From: Strigamia acuminata
Lineage: Eukaryota; Arthropoda; Chilopoda; Geophilomorpha; Linotaeniidae
Direction of reading: 5' to 3'
Assembly: GCA_949358305.1 (NCBI GenBank)
Contig: OX442315.1
Span: 30,840,427-30,904,426 of the forward strand
Length of the DNA: 64,000 nucleotides
A program made the position numbers and the translations under genes. Under the pieces are notes generated by a model. That model was not told where the DNA came from. It saw nothing but the letters and a program-made list of their open reading frames with translations, and ran no database searches. Position 1 is the stretch's first letter. Every line of letters starts with the position of its first letter. Of this stretch, positions 24,341 through 35,100 are shown piece by piece.

Positions 24341-25380
24341 ACCTGAAAATAAGTTGATCAACAAAATGCAACACTATGAAGTCTTCGTCCTTCTCAGCAC
24401 AGAACACCATGTTGATAATTGATGACAATTCGCTCGGCGCACACCAACCGAGTCTTATTCGGGCCGATTTTTGCCCCCGAACGATTCGTCTGTCATCTCA
24501 GGGACGAATCAAAGAAATAACAGATCAATTTGGTTAACGTGATTACATATAGCACTAACATACAGCCTGCCAAACAGCTTGATCACAACACACTGGCAAA
24601 TATTCTTTTTCCCCACAGCACAGCTCGATAATCCGGCTTCAGTCTACCCTTAGTTTGCGCCCTTTATGTTCGAAACCAATCTATTACGTAATAATTTCTC
24701 ATTTGATTTGGAAAGTTCGCACAGATTATGACGCCGCCGTTTTGTTTTCGGCGAGTTCAAGATCCGATTTGGATGAAAAGAAATGACGTATATGATTGGT
24801 TTGCAAGTGTAATGATTTCACAAACAATAATATGATTGGTTTTGCCTGATTTTAGCGCTACCTATTGCCCACATTTACAATCTCTAAAACTTAAACCCAT
24901 TCTTATATTACGAACCGGTCGCTAGCCTCAACACTAGTTCCCTATAAAATCTAAAAAATTCTTCATTCTGTTCAATTTCATTTCCTCCTGTTGTCTGTTG
25001 ACTCGCAAATCGCTTTTATTGAGGTCAATCTAATAAATTATTAATTAACCGCGATTAAATTTTATTAACCAACAACATGCTTCCGAAACACTCTTCTACA
25101 ATCACAAAAACACAACAAATGGCGGCTCAATTACCATGGTTACCATGGCAACAAACACACCTGCCTACATGGAGCATTCCTAGCGCGTATCAAACCACAT
25201 ATCTAGGTACACTTGGCATATCTGGCAGCCTTTTCCCCTGTCATTATCATTGGTTCATATACAATCAGGCAACCAAAATAAATCACAACGATATCACATT
25301 TAAAAATTAATATTACACACATTTATTTCTCTCGACAAGTGATTTAGTTTTTATTTTTCTCTCCATTTCTCTCTGTTTCA
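24341..25380. promoter_or_regulatory. Divergent promoter region of roquin (-) and the membrane-protein gene (+)
   Basis: About 1 kb between two head-to-head genes. Several GATTGGT (inverted CCAAT) boxes are visible near 24798, 24833 and 25432, the first two within a repeated ATATGATTGGTTT context, and a GACGTCA lies at about 25384. The + strand gene has an acceptor (CTCTGTTTCAG) ending at 25380, so its first, non-coding exon should lie somewhere in this interval. Confidence 0.45.
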
Positions 25381-25448
25381 GTCAGACGTCACTCCCTTCG
25401 CCTTGAGCAACGTTCCAGTAGTCGGATGAATCTGATTGGTAGACTGAA

Positions 25449-27611
25449 ATGTCATTGCAAGCATTCCTCAGTGACGTAACCACAACTCAGGGCCGAGTGT
25501 TGCCGTGGCTCGTATTGCTCGCAGTCGCAGTCATCTGGTTGCTTCGGCGTTGCCAAGCAACCAAGACATCCACGTCTTCGGCCGAAAACACCAAAATGGA
25601 GATGGCGTTCAGCAACTCGGCTTTCTTCGACGAGCAGGATGACGAGGACGAGATCCAAGACGACTTTTTCTACAATTCACCACGTGTTTCCGTTTTAGAC
25701 ACGATACTCGAAGAAACGTCGGAGCAATTACATTTGGACGAAACCGGCGCAGGTGATTTCATTACGAACATTACGAGCCCGAGGAGTGTCTGCACGAATG
25801 AATGGCTCACGGAGTCCGTCATGTACAGCGAGAATTCGTTCGTGGGGAAGCGTGACCTTGAATGGAGGACGCGTGTCTTCGATGAATTGATGGCGTCGAC
25901 AGACGGAGTTAAACGACACCGAAGTCGCTCGTTGGAGGATATCACTAAGGATGTCACCAGCGATAAGGGCTTATCGTTCGAGGCACCGCCCGGACTGGGG
26001 GTTTTCGACGTTAAAATACACAATTATCCAGATTTCACGCCGAAATCTCGCAAAATCTCGCGAAATATATTCAAAGAAGACTTCTCGGACGACGAGGACG
26101 ACTTTCCGCGAGGTGGTAGTTCGACGTCGAAATTCGTGTGTCAAGATTTGACTCAAATCGATGAGCTGGAGCGCGATTCTCCGCGTCAACCACGTCCATC
26201 CAACGAGAACTTGAGTCAGGATTCTGGTTTCTGCGACGTCGGTCAGCCGGAAGTGAATTTAATGGACACGATCGGCGAGGAGTGCGAGAAAAGAACGAGC
26301 GAAGAAATGGAGCCGAGCAAAATGGAGCAAATGCAGTGGATGTCGGACACGAAGAGCAGTTTTACGTTTCAGGAACTAGGCGACATCGAAGACGACTCTT
26401 GGTCGGGTGGATTGTTGCAGAAGGAATGGGAGAAATCCATCCAATCAGGACGAGCGACGACCGACGACTGGCTCACGTACGGACCGAAAGCGGTGCAGCG
26501 AGCGAAAGTGACGAACAGCTGGAAATCTCTGCCCAATTTAAGCGTACCTAGAACCCAAAACGAATCCGTTCTCGATCAATCTGTGAAGACGTCGCTCGAG
26601 TTGAATGACGCCGCGACTGACGACATATCAGCCGGCGAAGAAACGATGGAATTGAAGGTCGTTGAGGAGGAAGAAAGTCCGGATAAGAGTTTGGATTTGC
26701 GAAATGTTTTCGCTGACTGTCGCAAACGAGTTCAGGAAGGAAGAGATCGGGTTGCTAAAAGTGTGTCCAATTTAAGCCAGGTGGAACGTTGCGTTCGGGA
26801 GCAGCTCGAGTTGCAGATGAGGTCAACCAAGTGTCAAAGTGTGGGGTACCTCGAGACGGATTTGGACACGATGCAGAGCCGTGCTGTGGATGAAACGAAT
26901 ATGGATCAAGTGATGGGTTCCATTAAAAGCGCCTCGAAGACGTTGAGTTTGTTAACACTGCCGCGCGCGAGCACGCCGGACGAGGATAAAACGAGGAGTT
27001 TGGAGTTTTTATTGAACGAGGAGAACCGAAAATCCGTCCAACCACCGGAAAATCAGCTTAGAAGTGACGGTCAAAAGAGTCTGTCGCAACACGAATTAAG
27101 AGTTAGGAAATCGCTGCAGAATTTAGATGTGCCCGACTGGCTCAAGAAGTCGCTGCATACCAACGGGTTTATCCTTAAAAGGAGGAATGGGAGTTATTTG
27201 GGCTCAATTTCACCCAAAAATCCAACCCCACCGTCAACGAAAACTCGTTTGGTACCAAGTTTCTGCTTGAGGTATCTCGGCTCGGGTTCTGGATCGGAAT
27301 CAAACGCGCCAACAAGTCCCGCCAAAATGGATGCGCGGCGGCCATATTTGGGTTGGAGGTCAATGGAGAAAATCAGCCAAAAAATGTCGAATTTTTACCA
27401 ATCCCCCGCTGAAAGACTGTCGGCATCACCGGGATATTACGCGTTGAAGTATGGGAGTTACAATGTGGACAATAATACTGATTATAATAATGATACAAGT
27501 GAAATTAACAATGTTAAGCCTCGTAGACAGAGGGTAATATGGATCGAATCATCGTTCGTTGGGATAAAGTCAAGTTCGGATAACAAGAACCTGCCAGACG
27601 TGATCTCATAA
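25449..27611 (+). CDS. Unrecognised single-pass membrane protein, acidic/Ser-rich (720 aa)
   Basis: Uninterrupted ORF of 720 residues behind a 5' UTR acceptor at 25380. One hydrophobic stretch near residues 19-33 (LPWLVLLAVAVIWLL), followed by RR, predicts a membrane anchor with the long remainder probably cytoplasmic. Residues 55-460 are acidic with repeated Asp/Glu clusters and short Ser/Arg motifs such as RHRSRSLED and RKISRNIF that look like kinase sites. Near residue 552 a hydrophobic/basic block (SLQNLDVPDWLKKS, then GFILKRRN) is the best candidate for a conserved motif; it reminds me of motifs in uncharacterised arthropod proteins, but I cannot name a family. Codon use is GC-richer than the flanks, supporting real coding. 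The tail is basic and Tyr/Asn-rich. Confidence 0.8.
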   Translation: MSLQAFLSDVTTTQGRVLPWLVLLAVAVIWLLRRCQATKTSTSSAENTKMEMAFSNSAFFDEQDDEDEIQDDFFYNSPRVSVLDTILEETSEQLHLDETGAGDFITNITSPRSVCTNEWLTESVMYSENSFVGKRDLEWRTRVFDELMASTDGVKRHRSRSLEDITKDVTSDKGLSFEAPPGLGVFDVKIHNYPDFTPKSRKISRNIFKEDFSDDEDDFPRGGSSTSKFVCQDLTQIDELERDSPRQPRPSNENLSQDSGFCDVGQPEVNLMDTIGEECEKRTSEEMEPSKMEQMQWMSDTKSSFTFQELGDIEDDSWSGGLLQKEWEKSIQSGRATTDDWLTYGPKAVQRAKVTNSWKSLPNLSVPRTQNESVLDQSVKTSLELNDAATDDISAGEETMELKVVEEEESPDKSLDLRNVFADCRKRVQEGRDRVAKSVSNLSQVERCVREQLELQMRSTKCQSVGYLETDLDTMQSRAVDETNMDQVMGSIKSASKTLSLLTLPRASTPDEDKTRSLEFLLNEENRKSVQPPENQLRSDGQKSLSQHELRVRKSLQNLDVPDWLKKSLHTNGFILKRRNGSYLGSISPKNPTPPSTKTRLVPSFCLRYLGSGSGSESNAPTSPAKMDARRPYLGWRSMEKISQKMSNFYQSPAERLSASPGYYALKYGSYNVDNNTDYNNDTSEINNVKPRRQRVIWIESSFVGIKSSSDNKNLPDVIS

Positions 27612-27881
27612 AGTTAAAAGACACTCGTAAGTTAATTAATTCATAAAACTCAATTTGATTTTAATTTTTTCTTTATTTTTCAGATTTAATACAAGATTTT
27701 TTGTTTCTATACAACTGATGGTGCCTTAACAAATCAAACGTGTTCTCTCTCGAAAAATCGAAATTTTTCTACTCGTGTACACTTTTAGCGAAATTAATGT
27801 TACGAATTTAATTTAATTTAATAAAGTTGTGTAATTATTTTTAATATATACCGTGTTTGTTTGCTTTTTAAATTTAATCGT
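27612..27881 (+). terminator. 3' UTR with short intron and poly(A) signal
   Basis: Fifteen bases after the stop codon a donor (GTAAGTTAAT) pairs with an acceptor (TTTATTTTTCAG ending near 27683). AATAAA follows near 27821. The opposite-strand ADAMTS-like gene has its stop at 27882 with ATTAAA a few bases beyond, so the two 3' UTRs very likely overlap tail to tail. Confidence 0.55.
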
Positions 27882-30668
27882 TCACCTTGGGCAAGGACCG
27901 TGATTGCACCATTCGTGATTTGCCGGTCGAGTGATTACCGAACAGTCTGAAGCCGGTAAACCACCATTATAGCAAATGACTTGACGAATCCTGTAACCAG
28001 CGTCGCAAATCGTAGAACACTTAAAAAAAAAATATGAAAATAAATTATCCAATATATTTAAACAATTTAAACTCTACCGTCGACCACTCCGAGAAAAACC
28101 ACTTTGATTGACATTTTTCGACGTAACAAGACGTTTCTGATTCGGGTTTTCTAACATTTCGACATTTTTTATCCTTAAAAATGATCAGTCGATTTTTCTT
28201 CCAACCCATACACAAAACATTTCTCGTTTTAATACCAAATTCAATGCCGGAACCACATAGGGCGGAACACTGGAATGTTTCAATGTAATAAAATAAATAA
28301 TTCCAAATGATTTGAATTGCTAAATACTTTAGTCCACATTTGTGGAATCCAAGTCGGGGCGCAATAACCGCTCATTCTTGAACACATTTCTCGAGTCAAT
28401 GGCTGACTTTCATTTCCGCACGTATCTACGCCCCTAAAAGTCACGTCCGACATCTGACATTCGACATCACGTGTTCTGTACCCGCATGTGTCGGCACACT
28501 GAAGCGATATACACAATTAAATAAAAGTCTTTTAAATTAATTAAACGCTGGATGTGGGTTACTTCCGTCCAATTCCCCATTTTCCACGAACAGTTTGGTG
28601 CATCACAAAACTGTGAAGTTAGAGGTCTCTCAACTACGGAACAATTGCCCTTCAAACAACGAACTTCACGCGTTTTCACACCACATTTACACTTTAAAAG
28701 CGAGAAAAGAAATAAAAATTTAAATATTAGATTTATTTCATTTTTGTAATTACTTTCGTCCATTCAGTAACGACCCATTGAGATGTACACGGTTCAGAGT
28801 AACACACACGAACATCGGGTGGCCGCAATTGATCATCGCACAATTCTTTATTAACTGTGCTGTCCAATCCCAGAGCCAGCATTTTCCAGCAATGGACGAA
28901 CCGATGTTGTGTCCCATTGCCGCACGATGTCGAACACGGACCCCAAGCCGAAGAAACCCATCTGAAATGCATCGAACTTATAAATCAATTAATTAATTTT
29001 ATATTTTGCCGTTCTTTTTCGTTCACCTTGCGTTGCATTCTCTCCCAGAGCATAATTTTGGGTCGATTTTTGGTTTTAATCGACGATCACAAAACGAGTC
29101 ATTTACAACATCATTTCCAGCGTAGCATTGTGCAATTGGATAAGTTATTCCAATCGAACAGGTGTTACTGCAATAGATGGGACCTAACGTTCTCCAAGTG
29201 AATGAAATTGGCAAAATTGTTGGATTAATAAAAGGAGTCGAAGTGGTTAGATTGTCCTCGAATTCAAACTCAATTTCCAAGGGCTGGTACGAATTGCTGC
29301 CAACTGACAGTTCAATTAATGGTACTGGAATGGATGTTGTTTTCGACAACGGACTCATAAAACTGTAAGAGATGTTGCAGTGCGAATCGTTTTTGTTAAC
29401 CAGCACCTAAATTGAAAATCATGAATGAAAAACATTAATAATTTATATAAAAGAAATGCAAAGTCGCTCCATTAACACGTAAAACGAACAATTTGCACTC
29501 ATTAACATTTCAATCGATCTACCATGACTTCGACGGAGGTATTTTGCGATTCCTTAATTAACAATCTCACTGAATCCAACGCATGTAGGTGTGAGTAAAA
29601 GATGACCGAGCTGCCAATTTCGTGTTCTTCACCATCAAGCAAATAAGTTCGCGATAAACCACTGAAAATAGTTCCACCAAAACTATTGCTGATTGCTATA
29701 ATTATACAAATCGTTTTATTTCTTAATTTTTTATTAAATTAACCACCATTACCTAAATTAGTGTTATTATCTGGCCTTTTAATTATTCGGACATTGCCAG
29801 CCCCTACCGGTAATTTGACGATCGAGTACAAACCTGTAAAATCAGAGAATGATAACATATTAGTAAAAATCAAATTCCGATAAATTTAATTACCTTCGGA
29901 TAAACCGAATTTCTCAAATCGGCTTTTAACTTCATAACAGCCAGTTCCATCACCGCCGCAAACACCGCACCGATCCAGTTTCAAATTCGAGCCCAATTTA
30001 TTGTCACATCCAACAGACTGAACCAAAAAAACAACCGTTAATAGATTTATCTCAATTAAATCTTTAATAAATCTTACGACGCATTCATTATTTACACAAA
30101 TTCCCGTTCGTTCTAAGCAAGATGTTGAATCGTCAACAACGGGTGAAAGAACTCGGATTTCAACGGGATCTTTATCCACAGTTTGGCAAATTAAACTGCA
30201 AGCATCTTTTGACGAAAATTCAGTTGTTTGCACCCATTTGTATAAGTTAAGTGGAAAATCTAAGCTCGACGAAATTCTGCTGCACTGATGAGACCTAAAA
30301 TCCAAAGAACCGTGTGGACATCTATGCAGATTGCATAATTCGTACTCTTTGGCACCATTTTTACATATTGTTGATGTAATTCCAAATCTAGAAATAATTA
30401 ATAATTGTTTTAGTTCAGCAGCATCGGACAGAAACAGCAAAAACCTTTTTTCAACACAAAAACGGTGTCTCAGTCGAATTCCTGTTCCACAAGTGCGAGT
30501 ACATGGAGTCCAAGTTGTCCACTGTGAAATCTAAAAACAAGAGAAAATTACAATTGGGATAAATATTGTATTACATTAAAAATCATTACTCACTTCTGTA
30601 GGATGTGCATAATAAAATCCTGAATAGACTACGAAAATCAGGCATGTGATTTTCACACTTGGTTCCAT
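27882..30668 (-). CDS. ADAMTS-like secreted matrix protein (no protease domain)
   Basis: Twelve exons in phase: 30668-30594, 30530-30445, 30387-30078, 30017-29894, 29833-29753, 29695-29523, 29406-29027, 28961-28754, 28691-28563, 28498-28328, 28269-28078 and 28019-27882, giving 688 residues. Order: signal peptide (about 1-21), first thrombospondin type 1 repeat (WTTWTPCTRTCGTGIR), ADAMTS cysteine-rich region (CPHGSLDFRSHQC, then GCDNKLGS and DRCGVCGGDGTGC), spacer domain, then about six TSP1 repeats, the second to last starting CSALCGSG and the last CSTICDAG. No HExxH metalloprotease domain lies upstream, so it belongs with ADAMTSL/papilin/lonely-heart-type proteins that organise extracellular matrix without cutting it. 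No Kunitz domains are present, arguing against papilin. Several later repeats each begin at an exon start, as expected for modular growth. The next gene upstream, Dr1, is on the same strand. Confidence 0.9.
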
Positions 30669-31141
30669 CAAAATGAAATTGGAGATTTTTAGAAATGTAG
30701 GCCAGGGAAAAAGGGGGAAAAAAAATCAAATAAATTCTAAAATGATATCCGATATTTTTGACTTAGTTTGGCTTTCTTAACCTTGAGAATTTTCATTGGA
30801 TCGTGTTTATTAAACAGTGGAAATGGTGTCAATGACAAAAGATTGCAATAATAAAAAGTAACTTATTTTAAAACAAAAATAAAAAAAACAAATCACAATA
30901 TAATGCAAATAATCGTACAATACGGTAGAAAACGTTTCACATAATAACAATTCCAAAAATTATATTTCACAGGTTACGGTATTAATTAATTAATTTTTAT
31001 ATATTTCAGTAAAGTCGGAACAAAACCAAACTGATCAATTTGACGACAACTTCTTATATCTAACAATAATCGAATCATGCAAATGACACAACAAGCGTAG
31101 AAAAATAACTATTTCAAATAATTAACGGCTAATTCATAATA
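30669..31141. promoter_or_regulatory. ADAMTSL promoter / Dr1 3' UTR
   Basis: About 470 bp between two minus-strand genes. It should contain the ADAMTS-like promoter and the Dr1 3' UTR. AT-rich, without an ORF or a clear TATA box. Confidence 0.4.
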
Positions 31142-31774
31142 TTATGAATAATCATCTTCTTCGCATTTAATTATTTGATTCGAATTAGTTTGTTGTTGCA
31201 CCACTTGCTGTTGTTCTTGCGCAGCCAATTGCAATTTAAATATCTCCTGCTGTTCCATTTCCGCTTGTTCTTGTCGTGCCTGCCAATTCAGAGTAAAATT
31301 AATCGTTAAATAAGATTTTCCCACGCTTTTAACGTACTTTAGCGAATAATTCTTGCTGTTGTCGCAGCAATTCCTCCTCTGGTATGCCTAAATTTTCTAA
31401 ACGTGTACTTTGTCGCCTCTTCTTCGCCGCAACAGCTTTACAATCTTTAAGCACGGCCTCAGCTTCGTGCCGGTAAGACCCAAAACCGAGACTTTCTAAA
31501 GCTATAAATGAAAATTTAGTTTCCCAATTTTTTAATTGATCGAAAAACAGTTTTATTAGTTACCAGCAAGAACGTGATCAGCATTTATAGTCTTTTTTTG
31601 TTGCTTGTTGCAAATTTCGTTTGCTTCGGAAGAAATCAGATGAATGAATTCGGTGCAACAGTTCAAGATTAACTCTCTGGCATCATTAGCTACGCGAGTA
31701 TTCGGAAGTAATTCTTTGATCATTTTATTCATCGCTGCACGTGGAATTGTCAATTCATCGTCAGCTTCCGCCAT
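31142..31774 (-). CDS. Dr1: Dr1 / negative cofactor 2 beta (NC2-beta)
   Basis: NC2-beta pairs with DRAP1 (NC2-alpha) through a histone fold, binds TBP on promoter DNA and blocks TFIIB/TFIIA entry; it also occurs in ATAC-type complexes. Three coding exons in phase: 31774-31564, 31501-31338 and 31279-31142 (170 aa, against about 176 in human). The histone fold covers roughly residues 9-75 (TIPRAAMNKMIKELLP, DARELILNCCTEFIHLI, INADHVLAG), then a basic KKRRRQSTRLENLGIPEEELL stretch split over exon 2, then a Gln-rich tail. An acceptor (TTTTCAG) lies one base before the ATG, so a 5' UTR intron precedes it. The non-coding upstream exon abuts the DIRS element at 31941. Confidence 0.95.
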
Positions 31775-31835
31775 CCTGAAAATAACGATTTCATAACTGT
31801 AAAATGCAGTTAAATGTAGATTTAAATGTTAAAAC

Positions 31836-31940
31836 CTTAATAATGTTACGATATTTGTATTCAAGTACAAAATTAGTCCACAAATAACTCAGAAGAACGA
31901 TCAACTGCTCGTAGCAAGTCTAAAAGCCGTCGCCATATTT
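31836..31940 (-). promoter_or_regulatory. Dr1 5' non-coding exon (remaining part)
   Basis: On the minus strand this segment ends in AAG|GTTTTAAC, which pairs with the acceptor at 31776. It starts at or beyond the DIRS junction and contains a 12-codon uORF (ATGGCGACGGC.. ending TGA). The true start of the exon may have been displaced or replaced by the insertion. Confidence 0.5.
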
Positions 31941-31943
31941 ATT

Positions 31944-31999
31944 CACTCTTTGTAATCTCCGGCTAAACAGGAGATGGCGCTACTAGTCGGGTTACGTCA
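31944..31999. repeat. DIRS left inverted terminal repeat
   Basis: The outer 31 bp (31944-31974) are complementary to 36357-36387 in the internal complementary region. The inner 34 bp (31966-31999) are complementary to 36663-36696 in the right end. Confidence 0.9.
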
Positions 32000-32158
32000 C
32001 TTCCGGTTCTACTAACGGGTTGCGCGGTCAGGTTCGAATTGCTCTACAAGAAAAATTTGTTTTTATTATCGTTTTTTCCCCCTTTTAATTAAAGGATCTC
32101 ATATTTTCGAACCACCTTTCTAATAATTATTTCTTTATTAGTTTTATAACATTCAATT

Positions 32159-35100
32159 ATGAATTCCCAAGTACAAATTACCGATTCTGGATTCCCTACT
32201 TTGAACGACCACGTGGTCCAAAATCTCCAAATTGAAGAAGTCCACGAACCTAACCACGAAGAAGAGATCGTAGAAGAGCCACCTTCGCCGAGAAGGATGC
32301 ACGATAGGATCGAATGTCTAGCCGACACTGTGTACGAGCTAAAAGACATAATGCAAAATTTGCTAACGGCGAAGACGGTCGTCGTTTCGCCGCAGAACAC
32401 CGCGATGGCTGGGCCAGGTGCTGTACCTCCCCCAAAAGCCGCAGACGGGACAACTCCGTTGTTGAACCCCGCAATCGCAGCAATTCCCCTTGTCGTCACA
32501 AGCGGGGCCAAGCCAGTTGACGTTTCAACGGCTCCGACTCCAGCAACCAAAGTTGGTTTTTCGGATGTATCGAAACTTTTGGGCGCCGAGACCAAGTATG
32601 GCGACGCCTGGCCCGCCGAATTAGAGGCTTTGGTGAGCAAATCGCTTTTTGAGACCTCGACGGAATTTAGGGACCAATTAGTTGAAAAGCTAATAATCCC
32701 TGAAAACGCAAAATACTTGGACCCGCCTAAAGTGGACGGCACTCTGTTTGGAGAAGTGCAGCCTTGGATAAGGTCGAGAGACACGACGTCTTTAAAACAT
32801 CAAAAACTCGTTTTGAGAACTTACATTCCGCTTGCTTCGGCAATGAAGGATGTAGTGGCGGGTAATTTGGACCCCAATTCACTGGTCACCCACCTGGCCG
32901 AGGCCATGACGCTGCTGGGCGCAATGAATACGGCGCTAACGTTGCGCCGACGTATGGACTTCGCGGACTCGCTCGCACCTAGGTACAAGCAGTTTGCGAA
33001 AGGGAAGGTTATTTTCCCATCCGACCTGTTTGGCCCGGATTTATCCAAGCAGATCAAGGAATTCGATGAATTAAAGAAGGTCACCTCCAAGGCCACTTTT
33101 GATAAAGCCGAAAATCGCAAGTCCGACAGGGACAAGAATTATCGCCGCTACCACCCGTACACTAGGTACGATTATAATAAATACGATAACAAGCGCTCAG
33201 ACAACTCAAGAAGTTTCGATTTTAAGCGCCAAAATAGTATGAACATTGTTTGTTCTAAATCCGTAGCCGTGTTTACTAATTCCGATTCTCTTTGCAGATC
33301 GGGGGAAGAACCAGCGCGGGAAATCCTACAAGAAGTAGCGACAGAATCACCTGTAATTGAAAATGAAAATGTAAGAAATAAAGAGTTGTTCTTTAATTTA
33401 CACATACCGCATCTATCCTTTAAGCCAGGAAATTTACAATATTACTTGCCTGTTTGGCGTAAAATCACATCCAATCCTTTTGTTTTATCTGCCCTGTCGG
33501 GCATAAAATTCGATTTAAATATCGACAAGCTCGTTCACGTTAAAAGAACGGAATATAGAATGAACTTGAGCGAAACTTTTGCAATTTCCCAAGCGGTGGA
33601 CAAGCTTTGCCAGCAAGGCATAATTAAACAGGTCGCCCACATTGAAGGCGAATATTTAAGTCCAATTTTCGCCGTCCCCAAGCCGGACGGATCCGTACGG
33701 ATAATTTTAAATCTAAAAAAGTTCAACGAGAGCTTAGAATATCTCCATTTTAAAATGGCCTCGCTTAAAGATGCGATAAACCTTATGAAAAAGGGTCAAT
33801 TTATGTTTAAAATCGACCTCACTAACGCTTTTTACTTGTTACCAATTAAAAGCGAATTCAAGAAATATGTACGTTTTTTGTGGCAAGGCCAGTTATACGA
33901 ATATCAGGTAATGCCAATGGGCTTGGCAAGTGCCCCACGGACCTTTACTAAGGTTATGTGCCCTGTTTTTTCCGAGTTGAGGACTTGGGGGATTTGCGGA
34001 ATCCCGTATTTGGACGACGGAATTTTTCTGTGTGATTCCTTTTGCGAGGCTAAAAACGCCTGTATTGACGTAATAAACTTTTTTCAAGAATTAGGCCTCT
34101 GCATTAACTGGGAAAAATCCGAATTTATTCCCAAAACTAGAATAGAATTTTTAGGATTAACACTAGACTCTAGAAAAATGGAAGTGTCACTTCCAGAAAG
34201 GAAAATCACTAAAATAACTAAGTTAGCTTCGCGCCTTCTCCAATTGGAGAAATTCTCCATTCAAGATTTGGCCATTTTTATTGGCAATTTAGTTTCCGCC
34301 GAGCCAGCGCTTTCTGACGGGTTTTGGAACATAAAGCCCTTGGAATCCTTCAAAACAGGACAGTTGTTCCTTCATAACCACAACTATAATACTTTAGTTA
34401 ATAATTACCCCGACATCAAAGTCGAATTAACTAGATGGACTAAATTAGAAAGTTTCACCCCCAAATATCTAAACCGTCACGATGTGGATACGGAGGTTTT
34501 CACCGACGCCTCCAACTTGGGTTGGGGAGCCAGTTGGAACTCCCGTTCTGCTAATGGCCAGTGGACAGCTGAGGAAAATAATTTTCACATTAATGTTAAG
34601 GAACTTTTGGCCCTCTGGTTCGCCTGGAAGGTTTTTGCCCCCTTTGACAGCAAAAAACACGTTTTGTTTCATTCCGACAGCTCCACAGTAGTGAGCGTGT
34701 TCCGGAACCAGGGCAGCAAGGTCCAGCAACTCCACCATTTTGGGAGACTAGTGTGGGAAGATTCCCAAAGATTAAATATTGATTTTTCAGTAATTCACAT
34801 TCCCGGTAAGGAAAACGTTATGGCCGACTATCTGTCGCGTAATTTTTTAACTACGGATGGAGAATGGAGTTTATCTCCAAAAATGTTTAAAAAATTAAAA
34901 TCCCTGTTCGGACTGCCTGAGATTGATCTGTTTGCTACAAGACTAAACCATAAATTACCAAAATACTTTTCTTGGGGCCCTGACCCCTTCGCTTACAGGA
35001 TAGATGCGTTCTCCCATTCTTGGAAAGAAACTTTTGCTTACGCCTTTCCTCCTTTTTGTTTAATTTCTAGGATTTTACAAAAAATCCGCCAGGATCAAGC

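Noticed and set aside
27882-30668. ADAMTS protease or papilin
   Set aside because: No metalloprotease domain before the first TSP1 repeat and no Kunitz domains.
34469-34738. Minus-strand ORFs within the DIRS element
   Set aside because: Antisense to the RNase H part of the polyprotein, whose catalytic motifs are on the plus strand.
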